From Microvirga aerophila (GTDB taxonomy: Bacteria; Pseudomonadota; Alphaproteobacteria; Rhizobiales; Beijerinckiaceae): a stretch of DNA of 49,318 nt. Shown here piece after piece: positions 7,023-15,199 of this stretch. Numbering within the stretch: position 1 is the first letter of the stretch; the number at the start of each line of letters is the position of its first letter. The stretch spans positions 1-49,318 of the forward strand of contig NZ_QOIO01000045.1 of assembly GCF_003332305.1 (NCBI RefSeq). The letters are read 5' to 3'. Under the pieces are notes generated by a model. The model was not told the origin of the DNA. It ran no database searches and worked only from the letters and a program-made list of their open reading frames with translations. Made by a program: the position numbers and the translations under genes.

Positions 7023-7994
7023 TCAGATGCCCATGTAGACGAGCTTGGTGAACAGGCTGGGGTTCACGGCGAACTGGCCCCACTTGGCGTCATAGGAAGC
7101 GGTCGGCTTGGCTGCGATGGTGTCATCCAGCGACCGGCCCTGTTTCTTGAGGGCAGCCACCTTGTCGCGGATGTCGACGAGCATGTCGCGGTAGGCCTTG
7201 AGCTCCGTCTTGTTGCTGGCCGGAGGCCCATGGCCGGGGATCACGATCGTGTTGTCCTGCGCCGCCGCCAGATTGGCCTCGGCGGCCCGGATCGTCCCGT
7301 CGATGCTGCCGCCGGTCGAGTAGTCGATAAACGGATAGAACCCATTCCAGTACGTATCGCCGGTATGCAGGATATCCGCCTCCATGAAGGTGACAGAGAG
7401 GTCGCCGTCCGTATGGGACGGCCCGTAGTACTTCAGTGCAAGCGTCGCACCGTTCGCCTTCAGGGTTCTGTCGGTGGCGACCACCTCGCTCGGAACGGCG
7501 TCGGCCGGGGAGGGAGGGAAGTTGAAGTTCCAGTCCTCGACCCGCGTAGCCTCTGCGAGATGTTTGCGGGCATTCTCATGGGCGATGATGGTGGCGCCTT
7601 CCTTCCTGAGCCACTCGTTGCCGTCGGCATGATCGAAGTGCCAGTGGGTGTTGATCAGGTAGCGGACCGGATCCTTGCTGAGGCTTCCTAGGGCTTCCAG
7701 GATGCGTGGACGAGACGCAGTGATGCCAGCGTCCACCAGAACCTTGCCGTCGGAGCCGGTGAGCACGGCGATGTTGCCGCCGGAGCCTTCGAGCACGTTG
7801 ACGTTGCCTCTCAGCTTGTGGATCTTGATCGACGCTTCCGCGGCCGATGCCCGGATGTTATCGACGATGGTTTTGGCTTGGGCAAACACCTCGCTTGGGG
7901 AGGGCCAACCGCCCGTGGCCGCGAAGGTGGTCGCGCCAACACAGCACAGGCAGAAGCCGCGGCGCGAGAGATAGGGGTGGTGGACATAGGTCAT
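7023..7994 (-). CDS. Tat-exported MBL-fold metallo-hydrolase
   Basis: A 323-residue metallo-beta-lactamase-fold hydrolase. Residues about 9-28 (LSRRGFCLCCVGATTFAATG) have the twin-arginine pattern, so export of the folded, metal-loaded enzyme is likely. The zinc motif is complete: HWHFDH at residues 117-122, further His in GPSHTDGD, Asp in LHTGDTYW and His in IPGHGPP. This arrangement resembles class B3/SoxH-like and quorum-quenching-like enzymes. The substrate is unknown and true beta-lactamase activity is not implied. It is first in a minus-strand operon with the 54-aa gene (48 bases on) and the ATC hydrolase. GAGGAGG lies before the start, just after a short hairpin. Confidence 0.88.
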   Translation of the reverse strand: MTYVHHPYLSRRGFCLCCVGATTFAATGGWPSPSEVFAQAKTIVDNIRASAAEASIKIHKLRGNVNVLEGSGGNIAVLTGSDGKVLVDAGITASRPRILEALGSLSKDPVRYLINTHWHFDHADGNEWLRKEGATIIAHENARKHLAEATRVEDWNFNFPPSPADAVPSEVVATDRTLKANGATLALKYYGPSHTDGDLSVTFMEADILHTGDTYWNGFYPFIDYSTGGSIDGTIRAAEANLAAAQDNTIVIPGHGPPASNKTELKAYRDMLVDIRDKVAALKKQGRSLDDTIAAKPTASYDAKWGQFAVNPSLFTKLVYMGI

Positions 7995-8011
7995 GCGAGA
8001 GCCTCCTCAAT

Positions 8012-8029
8012 CCTTCCGACGACGGAAGG
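8012..8029 (-). promoter_or_regulatory. Hairpin in the leader of the MBL operon
   Basis: CCTTCCG and CGGAAGG form a perfect 7-bp stem with a 4-base loop, ending about 8 bases upstream of the GAGGAGG ribosome-binding site of the MBL gene. No T run follows, so it is not a typical terminator. It could be an mRNA-stabilising or regulatory leader structure, or a dyad operator. Confidence 0.4.
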
Positions 8030-8263
8030 GTGGGCATGGACGACAGACGCGACAGGCAACAGCCGCAATATACACCAGCCAGCGAGGTTTGTGAGCAGTC
8101 GGTTTGGGGGTGAGCCTCCAGGGTCGCGTTGCGGCTTTGAGGTCAATACTTCATCAAAGCGAGGTGATGGGAGACAATGCCTCCCACCCCTCAACCATCA
8201 TTCAGCAGACCTGCCGTCTGCGGCCGAAGCGCTTACAAACGGCCTGCTCACCCTGGACAACAA

Positions 8264-8282
8264 CCACCTGATCATCAGGTGG
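8264..8282. repeat. 9-bp-arm palindrome in an intergenic stretch
   Basis: CCACCTGAT and ATCAGGTGG are exact inverted arms around one central base. About 90 bases on there is a further perfect 12-bp palindrome, CATCAGCTGATG, near 8370. The stretch 7995-8490 contains no recognisable gene, so these dyads are the only structure seen. They may be operators or remnants. Confidence 0.4.
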
Positions 8283-8491
8283 TCGTGAGCGGCGCCGGGC
8301 TTGCCTATAGCAATGAAAAGATCATGCGCCTGAGATCGCATCAGCCCACAAGGCAAAACACAATCCACATCATCAGCTGATGCGGGCCTCGCACAAATTC
8401 AAATCGTCATTGGGCAATTGAACATGATCTGGAGCCCTCCGACCTGTACTGGTGCGCAACAAGCGGCTGTTGATCAGACAGTATGAACCCG

Positions 8492-8824
8492 CTATCGAAT
8501 GGATGGTGCGTACATCAGGCCGCTCTCCATCCGTGAAGAATTCATGCTTGGCCGGAAGGGAAGCGCGGCAGCGGAGCAGCACCCGATCAGCGTGCCGACG
8601 ATTCCCGCATTCCAAGCCTCGACAGGTAGCTCAGCGAACATGAATGCAGCGCAGGCCAAGCCTATGCCGAAAAGCAAGTTGGTCCACTTCAACCCCTTAT
8701 TTGGACCTTCATATCTTATCTTGACGTCCTTTCTCGTCTGGTACCGGAGCACCTCAACATCTGAGTTGAGGTGGTTCGTGCGAGAAGAAAGCGGCAGTGC
8801 GGCGCACACGCCTATCCTACCCAA
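8492..8824 (-). CDS. Small membrane protein resembling SPW-repeat proteins
   Basis: The minus-strand frame encodes up to 110 residues. The core (GLKWTNLLFGIGLACAAFMF, then ELPVEAWNAGIVGTLIGCCSAAAL) resembles the SPW membrane repeat, which typically reads W-NL-LG-WL-P plus AWN-IVG: two hydrophobic segments of about 20 residues. The upstream part (MGRIGVCAALPLSS) looks non-coding, and the longest frame starts with TTG, so the true start is unclear. A TTG at the GLKWTN segment or a GTG before VLRYQTR are options. No good ribosome-binding site was found. It may be a small intact protein or a decayed copy. Confidence 0.45.
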   Translation of the reverse strand: MGRIGVCAALPLSSRTNHLNSDVEVLRYQTRKDVKIRYEGPNKGLKWTNLLFGIGLACAAFMFAELPVEAWNAGIVGTLIGCCSAAALPFRPSMNSSRMESGLMYAPSIR

Positions 8825-8901
8825 GCATCTGTTGGGCTATGCTAAGGAATAAATCGTCTAGACGTCGGACTAGATATGCATAGCGAAGCAATAGGGTCAC
8901 A

Positions 8902-8917
8902 CCATGCTTCGGTATAG
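8902..8917 (+). promoter_or_regulatory. Weak StyR-like box before the lipoprotein gene
   Basis: CCATGCTTCGGTATAG keeps the core TTCG and right half GTATAG of the CTAwAC-N4-GTwTAG dyad found at stronger sites here, but the left half is degenerate. It lies about 170 bases upstream of the lipoprotein start. An upstream element containing CTAGAC (8858) may add to it. Confidence 0.35.
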
Positions 8918-9083
8918 GAGAAGATGACCTCTCGATAGATAGCCGCTCGCTGCCTGATATTGAAAAATGCATGTAGGTTCGACGAAGCGCATGAGCGGCA
9001 TTTGCTCCAATGAACTCGAACACCAAGCATGCGGTTCAAAATGGCATCGGGAAGGCCGGCAGGTGGTTCTCCGCGAAACACGG

Positions 9084-10196
9084 ATGAGCCATATGAACAG
9101 AATCGGGCAAGCATGCGCCGCTCGCTGGATCTTGGTCGCCCTGGTGATTGTCGCGCTCAGCGCCTGCACCTCGCGGTCGGGACCTGAAGTGCTGCAGCCG
9201 TCCGGTGTGGTTCGCGGCAGCAAGATCGTCACCATTTTTGTCGCGACCCTGCGAACGCCGGAGCCTGGATCGGCAACTGCATTCAGCAGCGGCCAGTCGC
9301 AGACACTTCGCTTCGCCCGGTACGTGATCTCGATCCCACCGACACACCGAACCGATGCGATCGAGTGGCCAAGTGACCCGCCTGATCCGGCTACCGATTT
9401 TGTCACCGTCGAGGCGGCGCGCCTCTCGGAGGCTGAGTTCCGATCCGGCATTGCCGGGGCGGAGAACAATGGACGGTCCATTCGGCTTTTCGTTCACGGA
9501 TATAATAACAGCTTTCAGGAAACAGTTTATCGCCTCGCGCAGATTACCGCAGATGCTCACGATAATCGGGTCGCGGTGCTGTTTGCCTGGCCGTCCCATG
9601 GAAATCCGCTTAGCTACAGCGCGGACCTAGCGGCGGCGGGAGCATCGACGGACGGTCTTGCGAGGACCATCGAAATCCTGGCTGAGCGGCCGCGAGCGCG
9701 GGTCGTGTTGCTTGCTCACAGCATGGGAGGATGGCTGACGATGGAGACACTGGCCAAAATGAGCCGCGAGCGTCGTCGAGCGATGTTCGAGCAGTTCTCG
9801 AATGTCGTTTTGGCCGCTCCCGATATCGACGTCGTCGACATGGTACACCAGCTCGAGATCATCGGTCGGCTTCCGCGTCCTCTCACGCTGCTCGTATCGA
9901 GCGATGACACCGCTCTGACCCTGTCCCGCATCATCACCGGGGGGCGGCGTGTCGGCGCCGACGATGTCCACGATCCGTGGGTTCAGGCGGCGGCCAGGCG
10001 ATATGGCGCCCGCGTTGTCGACATCTCGGAACTGACGACGTCCGACAGCTTCAGGCATGCGCGCTTTACCGCAATGGTCGCTCTCTACTCAAAATTTCAG
10101 GCTCAGATCGAAGACCCGCTCGGAAAGCGCTATGCTGGACCAGGCGTGTTCGTGTTCAAAGCCGCGACCTCGACGCTAGAGCCAATCGACCGGTGA
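9084..10196 (+). CDS. Lipoprotein alpha/beta hydrolase (DUF900-type esterase)
   Basis: About 370 residues. A hydrophobic N terminus followed by a lipobox (VALSAC) predicts a lipid-anchored protein. The rest matches the DUF900 alpha/beta-hydrolase family: FVHGYNNSFQETVYRLAQ holds the oxyanion-region HGYN motif, LLAHSMGGWL is the nucleophile elbow with the catalytic Ser, and LAAPDID is a later family motif. Expected role: hydrolysis of an ester or amide at the cell envelope; substrate unknown. Starts at 9084 or 9093 are both possible and neither has a strong ribosome-binding site. The frame extends further upstream to 8967 but without coding character. A weak StyR-like box lies upstream. DUF2585 follows after 43 bases. 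Confidence 0.8.
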   Translation: MSHMNRIGQACAARWILVALVIVALSACTSRSGPEVLQPSGVVRGSKIVTIFVATLRTPEPGSATAFSSGQSQTLRFARYVISIPPTHRTDAIEWPSDPPDPATDFVTVEAARLSEAEFRSGIAGAENNGRSIRLFVHGYNNSFQETVYRLAQITADAHDNRVAVLFAWPSHGNPLSYSADLAAAGASTDGLARTIEILAERPRARVVLLAHSMGGWLTMETLAKMSRERRRAMFEQFSNVVLAAPDIDVVDMVHQLEIIGRLPRPLTLLVSSDDTALTLSRIITGGRRVGADDVHDPWVQAAARRYGARVVDISELTTSDSFRHARFTAMVALYSKFQAQIEDPLGKRYAGPGVFVFKAATSTLEPIDR

Positions 10197-10239
10197 GCGG
10201 CCGATTCGATCAACACTCTTAAAGCTGGGTCAGGGGCAG

Positions 10240-10902
10240 ATGGCATCGTCGCAAGGAACAGATACTTCATCGCGAGGAACAGAGAATGCATGCATTCGCG
10301 CCCCTACGCTCGGGGCGGCCAAGGCTGCTGGCACGCGGACCACGCTTTATGTCGGTCTCACCCTGTGTCTGATTGCGCTGACGGCCGCCGTCCTGCTTGC
10401 CATGGGTCGGATGCCGATCTGCACCTGCGGGACAATCGAGGTCTGGCACGGGACAGTCAAGGATTCGGGCAATTCCCAGCACCTGACAGACTGGTACACC
10501 CCATCCCACATTATTCACGGCTTTCTGTTTTATGGCGGCACGTGGCTCGTCGGCATCGTGCGAGGGCGGCCGCTGCCGCTGGGCGTGGCGTTCCTGCTGG
10601 CTCTCGGCATCGAATGCGCCTGGGAACTGGCCGAGAACACGAACACGGTTATCGACCGCTACCGTGCGACGAATATTGCTCTCGACTACTATGGCGACAG
10701 TGTCATCAACTCAGTCATGGACATTGGCGCCATGATCGTTGGCTTCTGGCTCGCTCGGATCTGGCCCGTCTGGCTGACGGTGATGGTCGCTCTGCTCATG
10801 GAGCTAATCGTCGGATACTGGATCCGCGACAATCTCACCCTCAACGTCATCATGCTGATCTATCCCATCGAGGCCATCAACCAGTGGCAAGCGGGGAACT
10901 GA
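10240..10902 (+). CDS. DUF2585 (UPF0314) inner-membrane protein
   Basis: A 220-residue integral membrane protein of the alphaproteobacterial DUF2585 family, function unknown. It has about four to five hydrophobic segments (around residues 37-55, 100-115, 120-135, 165-180 and 185-200). Family hallmarks are CTCGTIEVWHG, DWYTPSHIIHGFLFYG, WELAENT and the ALDYYGDSVINSVMD segment. The acidic and His residues in these motifs are well conserved and could bind a metal. The first 30 or so residues are not part of the family and the ATG has a moderate GGGGCAG upstream, so a later start is possible. It may be co-transcribed with the lipoprotein hydrolase. Confidence 0.82.
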   Translation: MASSQGTDTSSRGTENACIRAPTLGAAKAAGTRTTLYVGLTLCLIALTAAVLLAMGRMPICTCGTIEVWHGTVKDSGNSQHLTDWYTPSHIIHGFLFYGGTWLVGIVRGRPLPLGVAFLLALGIECAWELAENTNTVIDRYRATNIALDYYGDSVINSVMDIGAMIVGFWLARIWPVWLTVMVALLMELIVGYWIRDNLTLNVIMLIYPIEAINQWQAGN

Positions 10903-10962
10903 CCAACCTGCTATCAAGCTGACCCACACTTCTTCATGTTTTAAGCGGTCAGCCGATCAGGC

Positions 10963-11442
10963 CTACTCGCGTGTTCTCAGCTCGGCGATGGCAGCAATCA
11001 AGCCGGATTGGTACTTCTCGAGCAGGAGCGCTATCACGTTCCCGGCGCTCTGACTTCCAACTCTTTTGACCAGGAAGCGGTTTAAGCTATCCTGTCTTGC
11101 ACGGCATCGCTCAAACGCTTGCTCTGCAAGTTGCTCTGCCGTCTGGTTCGCCTGAAGCCTTCCCCTTATGACGGATGCAGCACAGACCTGCCATTGATCG
11201 TTGAGGGCTCTTGCCTCCTCAAAGACCGTGAGAGGATCGAACTCGTCAGCCTCGACGGAGGGGCCAACAATCAATGAGGCGACCAGGCATCCGGCGGCCA
11301 GCACACTACGCCAGCCATTCACTCGAATACGTGCGGATAGAAAAGTACCCGTATGTTCGGCCAGCGGAAGAGCGCGCCGGAGGGAATGCCGCCCGAGATC
11401 GACAGGGTGGCGGTGAACGGGAACCAACGGGACATCATACAT
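10963..11442 (-). CDS. Secreted or periplasmic protein of unknown function
   Basis: Up to 159 residues. The long version starts at an ATG overlapping the stop of the upstream TetR gene (ATGTATGA), which favours coupling. However, an in-frame GTG at 11322 would give a clean signal peptide (NGWRSVLAAGCLVASLIVG, cleavage near VEA), and the 40 residues before it look unlike protein. The mature part is helical with two conserved-looking Cys (WQVCAASVI, FERCRARQD) that could form a disulfide. No family recognised. It sits at the end of the hlyD-MFS-tetR operon, so a role linked to efflux or envelope stress is possible but unproven. Confidence 0.55.
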   Translation of the reverse strand: MYDVPLVPVHRHPVDLGRHSLRRALPLAEHTGTFLSARIRVNGWRSVLAAGCLVASLIVGPSVEADEFDPLTVFEEARALNDQWQVCAASVIRGRLQANQTAEQLAEQAFERCRARQDSLNRFLVKRVGSQSAGNVIALLLEKYQSGLIAAIAELRTRE

Positions 11443-12088
11443 GCTTATGCGTCCCGGTTGAGATGCTTAAGGCACGCAGAACCTGCTCTACCCAAGCGGA
11501 GCAATCCGCCTCCATTTGGCAGGGCGGGTTGGGCATGAGAACACGCTCCATCGCGTGCGCCAAACACCACCTCGCGAACTGCTCCGCGGTGGAATGGGTG
11601 TCCTGGATCTGGATGCTGCCGGCAGCCACGTGGATGTCGAGGTACTCCGCAATCCGTTCGACCGTCGGGCCAAGGGTTTGCGTGAAGAACTCTTCGCCCA
11701 GACGTGGGAAACGGCCGAGGGCACCGATGACCAGGCGCAGGGTAGCCACTGTCGCTGGAGCTTCCATGACCTTGAGAATTGCGATCCCGATCTGCCTCAG
11801 AGCAGCGGCTGAGTTCGGATCCTCCAGATCGGGGGATGGCAGCTCCCTTATGATGCACCCTGCTTCCGCGCCGATCAGCGACCTGAACAAATCATCCTTA
11901 CTGTCGAAGTGGTTGTAGAGCGTACCCTTCGAGACTCCCGCTTGGACGGCGATCTCGTCCATGCTGGCTTCCGCATAGCCGTTTAGGAGGAAGACCTGTC
12001 GGGCGCCGTCGAGGATCTGACGCTTCTTGAGGATGCTCCGAAGATCAGCGGTACGGCCGTCACCCGCGGGAGGTATGTTACCGTGCAT
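11435..12088 (-). CDS. TetR/AcrR-family regulator at the end of the efflux operon
   Basis: About 217 residues. The N-terminal helix-turn-helix is clear at about residues 22-65: RQILDGARQVFLLNGYAEAS, then MDEIAVQAGVSKGTLYNHF. The C-terminal ligand-binding domain (TetR C-type, LRLVIGALGRFPRLGEEFF) resembles AcrR-like drug-efflux repressors. I chose ATG 12088 with AAGGA upstream; a longer frame starts at 12163 overlapping the MFS stop, but it would run through a GC-rich hairpin and adds non-family residues. Being last in the operon it may repress its own efflux genes; the second TetR at 15.3 kb is the better match to the promoter operators. Confidence 0.85.
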   Translation of the reverse strand: MHGNIPPAGDGRTADLRSILKKRQILDGARQVFLLNGYAEASMDEIAVQAGVSKGTLYNHFDSKDDLFRSLIGAEAGCIIRELPSPDLEDPNSAAALRQIGIAILKVMEAPATVATLRLVIGALGRFPRLGEEFFTQTLGPTVERIAEYLDIHVAAGSIQIQDTHSTAEQFARWCLAHAMERVLMPNPPCQMEADCSAWVEQVLRALSISTGTHKHV

Positions 12089-12123
12089 GATACATCCTTG
12101 AAACCTGTGACGTGGTTGATGGT

Positions 12124-12149
12124 GGGCCCCGGCACCGCTGCCGGGGCCC
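12124..12149 (-). terminator. Strong GC hairpin between MFS and tetR
   Basis: GGGCCCCGGCA and TGCCGGGGCCC form a perfect 11-bp stem with a 4-base loop, 11 bases past the MFS stop. There is no T run after it on the minus strand, so it is more likely an attenuating or mRNA-protecting hairpin that lowers tetR expression than a full terminator. Confidence 0.5.
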
Positions 12150-12159
12150 GGCGGGATGC

Positions 12160-13932
12160 TCATGGGGCCTGCGTGGAGGGGGCACAGGACTGCAAGCTGA
12201 GCTTCCCGCGGTGGGTAGATCGTTGTCGACGTGGACGCTCAGCGCGGTTTGATCGCGCTCCACTGTTTAGCGGAACCGCCTGAAGCGGGATCTCGTCCAG
12301 CTCTCGATTCACCTGAGGCCGGGGTTGCAACACAACCGGCTCCGATGACTGTTCAGCCTGCGATTTTGCGTATCGGGAAAGGCCGACCTTGATCGCGATC
12401 AGCGCGGGCGCGGCGACGACAAAAAGCAGGGCCACTGCATTGAACGCCGTATCGAAGGCGATCACGGTGGATTGACCTGTAACGACCCTGCCCAGCAGGC
12501 TCATGGCGGCGCGGCTGGCGGCCACGGCGTCCATTCCTTTTGCTGCCAGCATGGCTGTTGTCGTCGTCAGCCGCTCACTGACCGCAGGAACGCCTGCGGT
12601 GACGTGGGAGCCCAGCACCGCGACGTTGCCAGCGACGTTATGGTCGATCAGGGTCTGGAGCCAGGCGACTCCCATGAGGCCGCCAAGCTGACGCCCCGAG
12701 TTGAAGAGACCAATCCCGGACGCAAGATTGCGGCTGCTGAGATTGGTGAACGCGATCAGGGTGATTGACAGAAACAGAAAGCCGAGACCCAGGCCCCGCA
12801 ACAGGATGGCCGCCATCATGTCGTCCGCGCCGCTTTCGCTGGTCGAGCCCGACAGCATCCACATCGCAACCATGATCAGCAGGATTCCAAAGGGCACCGT
12901 GGCGAACGGAGGAACGCGGCGGACCTGTATGAGGAAGGCGGCGATAAGGAGTGCTCCGACAAAAAGGGCGCCACTTGGCAAAAGGAGCAGGCCGGCATCG
13001 GTCGGCGTGAACGCAAGGATGGAGACGGCGAATGAAGGGATCAGGAACGCGCTCCCGAACAAAGCGGCGCCGGCAACAAAGCTGACGACAAAGGCAAAGG
13101 TGAAATCGTCAGACCGGAACGAGGTAAAATCAAGCAGGCCCTGATCCTTTGCCATGACTTGTTGGCCAAGAAAGGCCAGCAGGGTGGCTGTGCCGATCAC
13201 CGTCAGCCACAGAATGCGTGGCTCCTCGAACCAGTCCCATCGGCTGCCCTGGCTGAAGACATAGGTGAAGCAGAAAAGCGTGACGGAGATCAGGACAAAG
13301 CCGATCCAATCAAACGGACGGCGCGGGGTTGTCGCGGGCGTTGGGCCGTCCGCAATCAGGAGCAGGCCAGCGGCCGCTAGCGCTACCGGAACAACGCTGA
13401 AGAAGATCCATGTCCAGGAGTGGGTATCGAGCAACCAGCCTTGTAGGGCAGGGGCGATCGTCGCGGGCGCGACGACCGACCCCATCGCAAACAGGGCCTG
13501 AAGGATCGGCTGGTGAGATTTTGGATAGGCGAGAAAGATGATCGCCTGCCCTCCTACAAGCAGGGTGCCGCCGGAGAAGCCTTGTATGACGCGGAGCGCG
13601 ACCAGTAGGTCCAACCGAGCGGTGAGGGCGGCCAAACCGCAGGCAGCGCCCATAATCAGGATTGAGCCGATAATCAGACGACGCGGATTGATCCGTGTCA
13701 TAAGCCAAGGAGCAGCGATGAACCCGATCAGCTTGCAAGCGGTGTATCCGACATCGAGCCAGGCGAACTCATCCGGCGTGGCATAGGTGTCGCCGATGAT
13801 ATCGCCCCGCCCAAGTGACAGGACGGTGCTGGCGATCGCCTCCGTCAGCGCGGCAAGCACGATGCCTGTAACAAGAAGGACTCCTGTCGCAGGCTTGTCG
13901 CGGCTCGGCAGGGCGACGACGGCCGTGGTCAC
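12160..13932 (-). CDS. DHA2-family MFS drug exporter (EmrB-like)
   Basis: A 590-residue proton-driven exporter with about 14 hydrophobic segments, the number expected for the DHA2/EmrB family. The DHA2 region after TM1 has TYATPDEFAWLDVGYTACKL, followed by the motif-A-like MTRINPRRLIIG loop. The N-terminal half contains the motif C region (GFSGGTLLVGGQAI). It ends in a hydrophilic tail of about 65 residues (after YAKSQAEQSSEP) that is longer than usual and of low complexity. The start overlaps the hlyD stop by 4 bases, so the two are coupled and should form a membrane-fusion-protein-dependent pump reaching the outer membrane. No TolC-like gene is present nearby. Confidence 0.92.
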   Translation of the reverse strand: MTTAVVALPSRDKPATGVLLVTGIVLAALTEAIASTVLSLGRGDIIGDTYATPDEFAWLDVGYTACKLIGFIAAPWLMTRINPRRLIIGSILIMGAACGLAALTARLDLLVALRVIQGFSGGTLLVGGQAIIFLAYPKSHQPILQALFAMGSVVAPATIAPALQGWLLDTHSWTWIFFSVVPVALAAAGLLLIADGPTPATTPRRPFDWIGFVLISVTLFCFTYVFSQGSRWDWFEEPRILWLTVIGTATLLAFLGQQVMAKDQGLLDFTSFRSDDFTFAFVVSFVAGAALFGSAFLIPSFAVSILAFTPTDAGLLLLPSGALFVGALLIAAFLIQVRRVPPFATVPFGILLIMVAMWMLSGSTSESGADDMMAAILLRGLGLGFLFLSITLIAFTNLSSRNLASGIGLFNSGRQLGGLMGVAWLQTLIDHNVAGNVAVLGSHVTAGVPAVSERLTTTTAMLAAKGMDAVAASRAAMSLLGRVVTGQSTVIAFDTAFNAVALLFVVAAPALIAIKVGLSRYAKSQAEQSSEPVVLQPRPQVNRELDEIPLQAVPLNSGARSNRAERPRRQRSTHRGKLSLQSCAPSTQAP

Positions 13933-14963
13933 GAGCCGCTTCCTTCGGTGATCTCGACCCGCGCGGACAGGCCGGGCACGAGGCGGCCGGGCAACGGATT
14001 GTTGGCGAACCGGATCTTGACCGGAACGCGCTGGACGACGCGAACGAAGTTTCCTGTCGCATTGTCTGCAGGGAGCAAGCTGAAGGCGGACCCGCTCCCG
14101 GGCGCGAAGCTGTCCACCACGCCTTCGAGCGCCTCATTCGGATAGCCATCGACGGTGATCCGGGCGTGCTGACCGGGCCGGATATGCTCGAGCTGGGTTT
14201 CCTTGAAGTTCGCCACGATCCATACATCGGCGACTGGAACGATATCGAGCAGGGCGCCGCCCGGCGCGACCAGCCGGCCAACGCGGACTTGGCGGTTGCC
14301 GATCACACCGCCGACCGGCGCATGGACCACAGTATTGTCGAGATCGATCTGGGCAAGATCGCGTGCCGCCTGGGCCTGCGCCACGGCCGCCACGGCCGCT
14401 TCGCGCTGCGTAGCAAGGACGGCGATACGCCGCTGCTGAGCCTCAACCGTTGCTGCCGCCGCCGATAGGCCCGCCTCGGCTTGCAATCGTGCCGCGTCGC
14501 TCTCATCGATCTGGGCCTGGCTGACAGCGTTGCTGCGGATCAGCTGGCGGTGGCGGCCGGAGGCTTTGGTCGCGCGGTTCAACTCGGCCACAGCCGATTG
14601 CTTCTGGGCTTCGGCCTGCCGGATGAGCGCATGCTGGAGTTCAGTCTCGGCATCGACATTGGTCAAACGAGCCTGAGCCGCTTCAATATTAGCAACAGCC
14701 TGCGCAAGCCGGGCCCGGTAGTCCCGATCGTCAATCCGGAACAAAACGTCGCCCGCCCGGACCGTTTGATTGTCCTCGATCTCGACCTCGGTGACGTAGC
14801 CCGCGACCTTCGGGGCGAGGGAGGTCACGTCGCCGCGAATGTAGGCGTTGTCCGTCGACGTCTCGTCGCCTGAGCGGGCCCAGGCCCATCCCGCAGCTGG
14901 AACCACCACGGCGCCAAGGCAGAGCAACAGGCCGATCCGCTTTTTCTTGCTGAGACGCGCCAT
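13929..14963 (-). CDS. HlyD/EmrA-family membrane fusion protein
   Basis: A 344-residue periplasmic adaptor. An N-terminal membrane anchor (IGLLLCLGAVVVPAAGWAWA) is followed by the biotinyl-lipoyl-like half (TDNAYIRGDVTSLAPKVAGYV, EDNQTVRAGDVLFRID), a long alpha-helical hairpin (residues about 85-200, rich in Ala, Gln and Glu), the second lipoyl half (IDLDNTVVHAPVGGVIGNRQ) and a beta-barrel domain. This is the EmrA arrangement. GGAGG lies just before the ATG. First gene of the efflux operon; its promoter overlaps two TetR-type operators, and a StyR-like module lies further upstream. Confidence 0.93.
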   Translation of the reverse strand: MARLSKKKRIGLLLCLGAVVVPAAGWAWARSGDETSTDNAYIRGDVTSLAPKVAGYVTEVEIEDNQTVRAGDVLFRIDDRDYRARLAQAVANIEAAQARLTNVDAETELQHALIRQAEAQKQSAVAELNRATKASGRHRQLIRSNAVSQAQIDESDAARLQAEAGLSAAAATVEAQQRRIAVLATQREAAVAAVAQAQAARDLAQIDLDNTVVHAPVGGVIGNRQVRVGRLVAPGGALLDIVPVADVWIVANFKETQLEHIRPGQHARITVDGYPNEALEGVVDSFAPGSGSAFSLLPADNATGNFVRVVQRVPVKIRFANNPLPGRLVPGLSARVEITEGSGS

Positions 14964-14973
14964 GGCGCCCTCC

Positions 14974-15021
14974 GGTAATGGTTGTTACCAGCCGAATACG
15001 GTAATGCGCGTTACCAGTCAA
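14974..15021 (-). promoter_or_regulatory. Promoter of hlyD with two TetR operators
   Basis: Two copies of the same dyad, GGTAATGGTTGTTACC (14974-14989) and GGTAATGCGCGTTACC (15000-15015), have centres 26 bp apart. On the minus strand TTGACT (15016-15021), a 17-bp spacer and TATTCG form a plausible -35/-10 pair. The second operator fills the spacer; the first covers the early transcript up to the ribosome-binding site. Bound repressor would block the promoter directly. Confidence 0.8.
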
Positions 15022-15085
15022 GAGGATCTAAGCACCTGGATCTCATGCTCAATCTTCTTGATGCAGTCTGTTAGTGCAGTGCCTT

Positions 15086-15175
15086 GGAGCATGACCATTC
15101 AACGGACGTCGCGCTATTAATCTGGTGGCGTGGGCATCCACTCGATAGGTCTACGACGACTAAACGGAAGTTTAG
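15086..15175 (-). promoter_or_regulatory. StyR-like box and conserved 90-bp module upstream of hlyD
   Basis: Read on the minus strand from 15175, CTAAACTTCCGTTTAG (perfect 6-bp arms, 4-bp spacer) is followed by TCGTCGTAGACCTATC. A TTAATAGCG element lies at module positions 56-64 and CATGCT near position 84. All of these fall at the same spacing as in the modules at 20621 and 22181. TTAATA is a possible -10, which would put the box about 60 bp upstream of the start of transcription. The module points at hlyD, whose own repressed promoter lies between. Confidence 0.7.
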
Positions 15176-15199
15176 GTTAGACAGAAGACGGCGCTGCCA

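Noticed and set aside
8264..8380. The palindromes considered as a CRISPR or attachment site
   Set aside because: There are no regularly spaced repeats, no integrase or cas gene, and no tRNA nearby.
8858..8873. CTAGACGTCGGACTAG as an additional StyR-like dyad
   Set aside because: The left half fits (CTAGAC) but the right half GACTAG does not match GTwTAG; kept only as a possible helper of the site at 8902.
9627..10058. A 143-codon minus-strand frame inside the lipoprotein esterase gene
   Set aside because: No ribosome-binding site, no family match, and the sense strand carries the catalytic serine motif.
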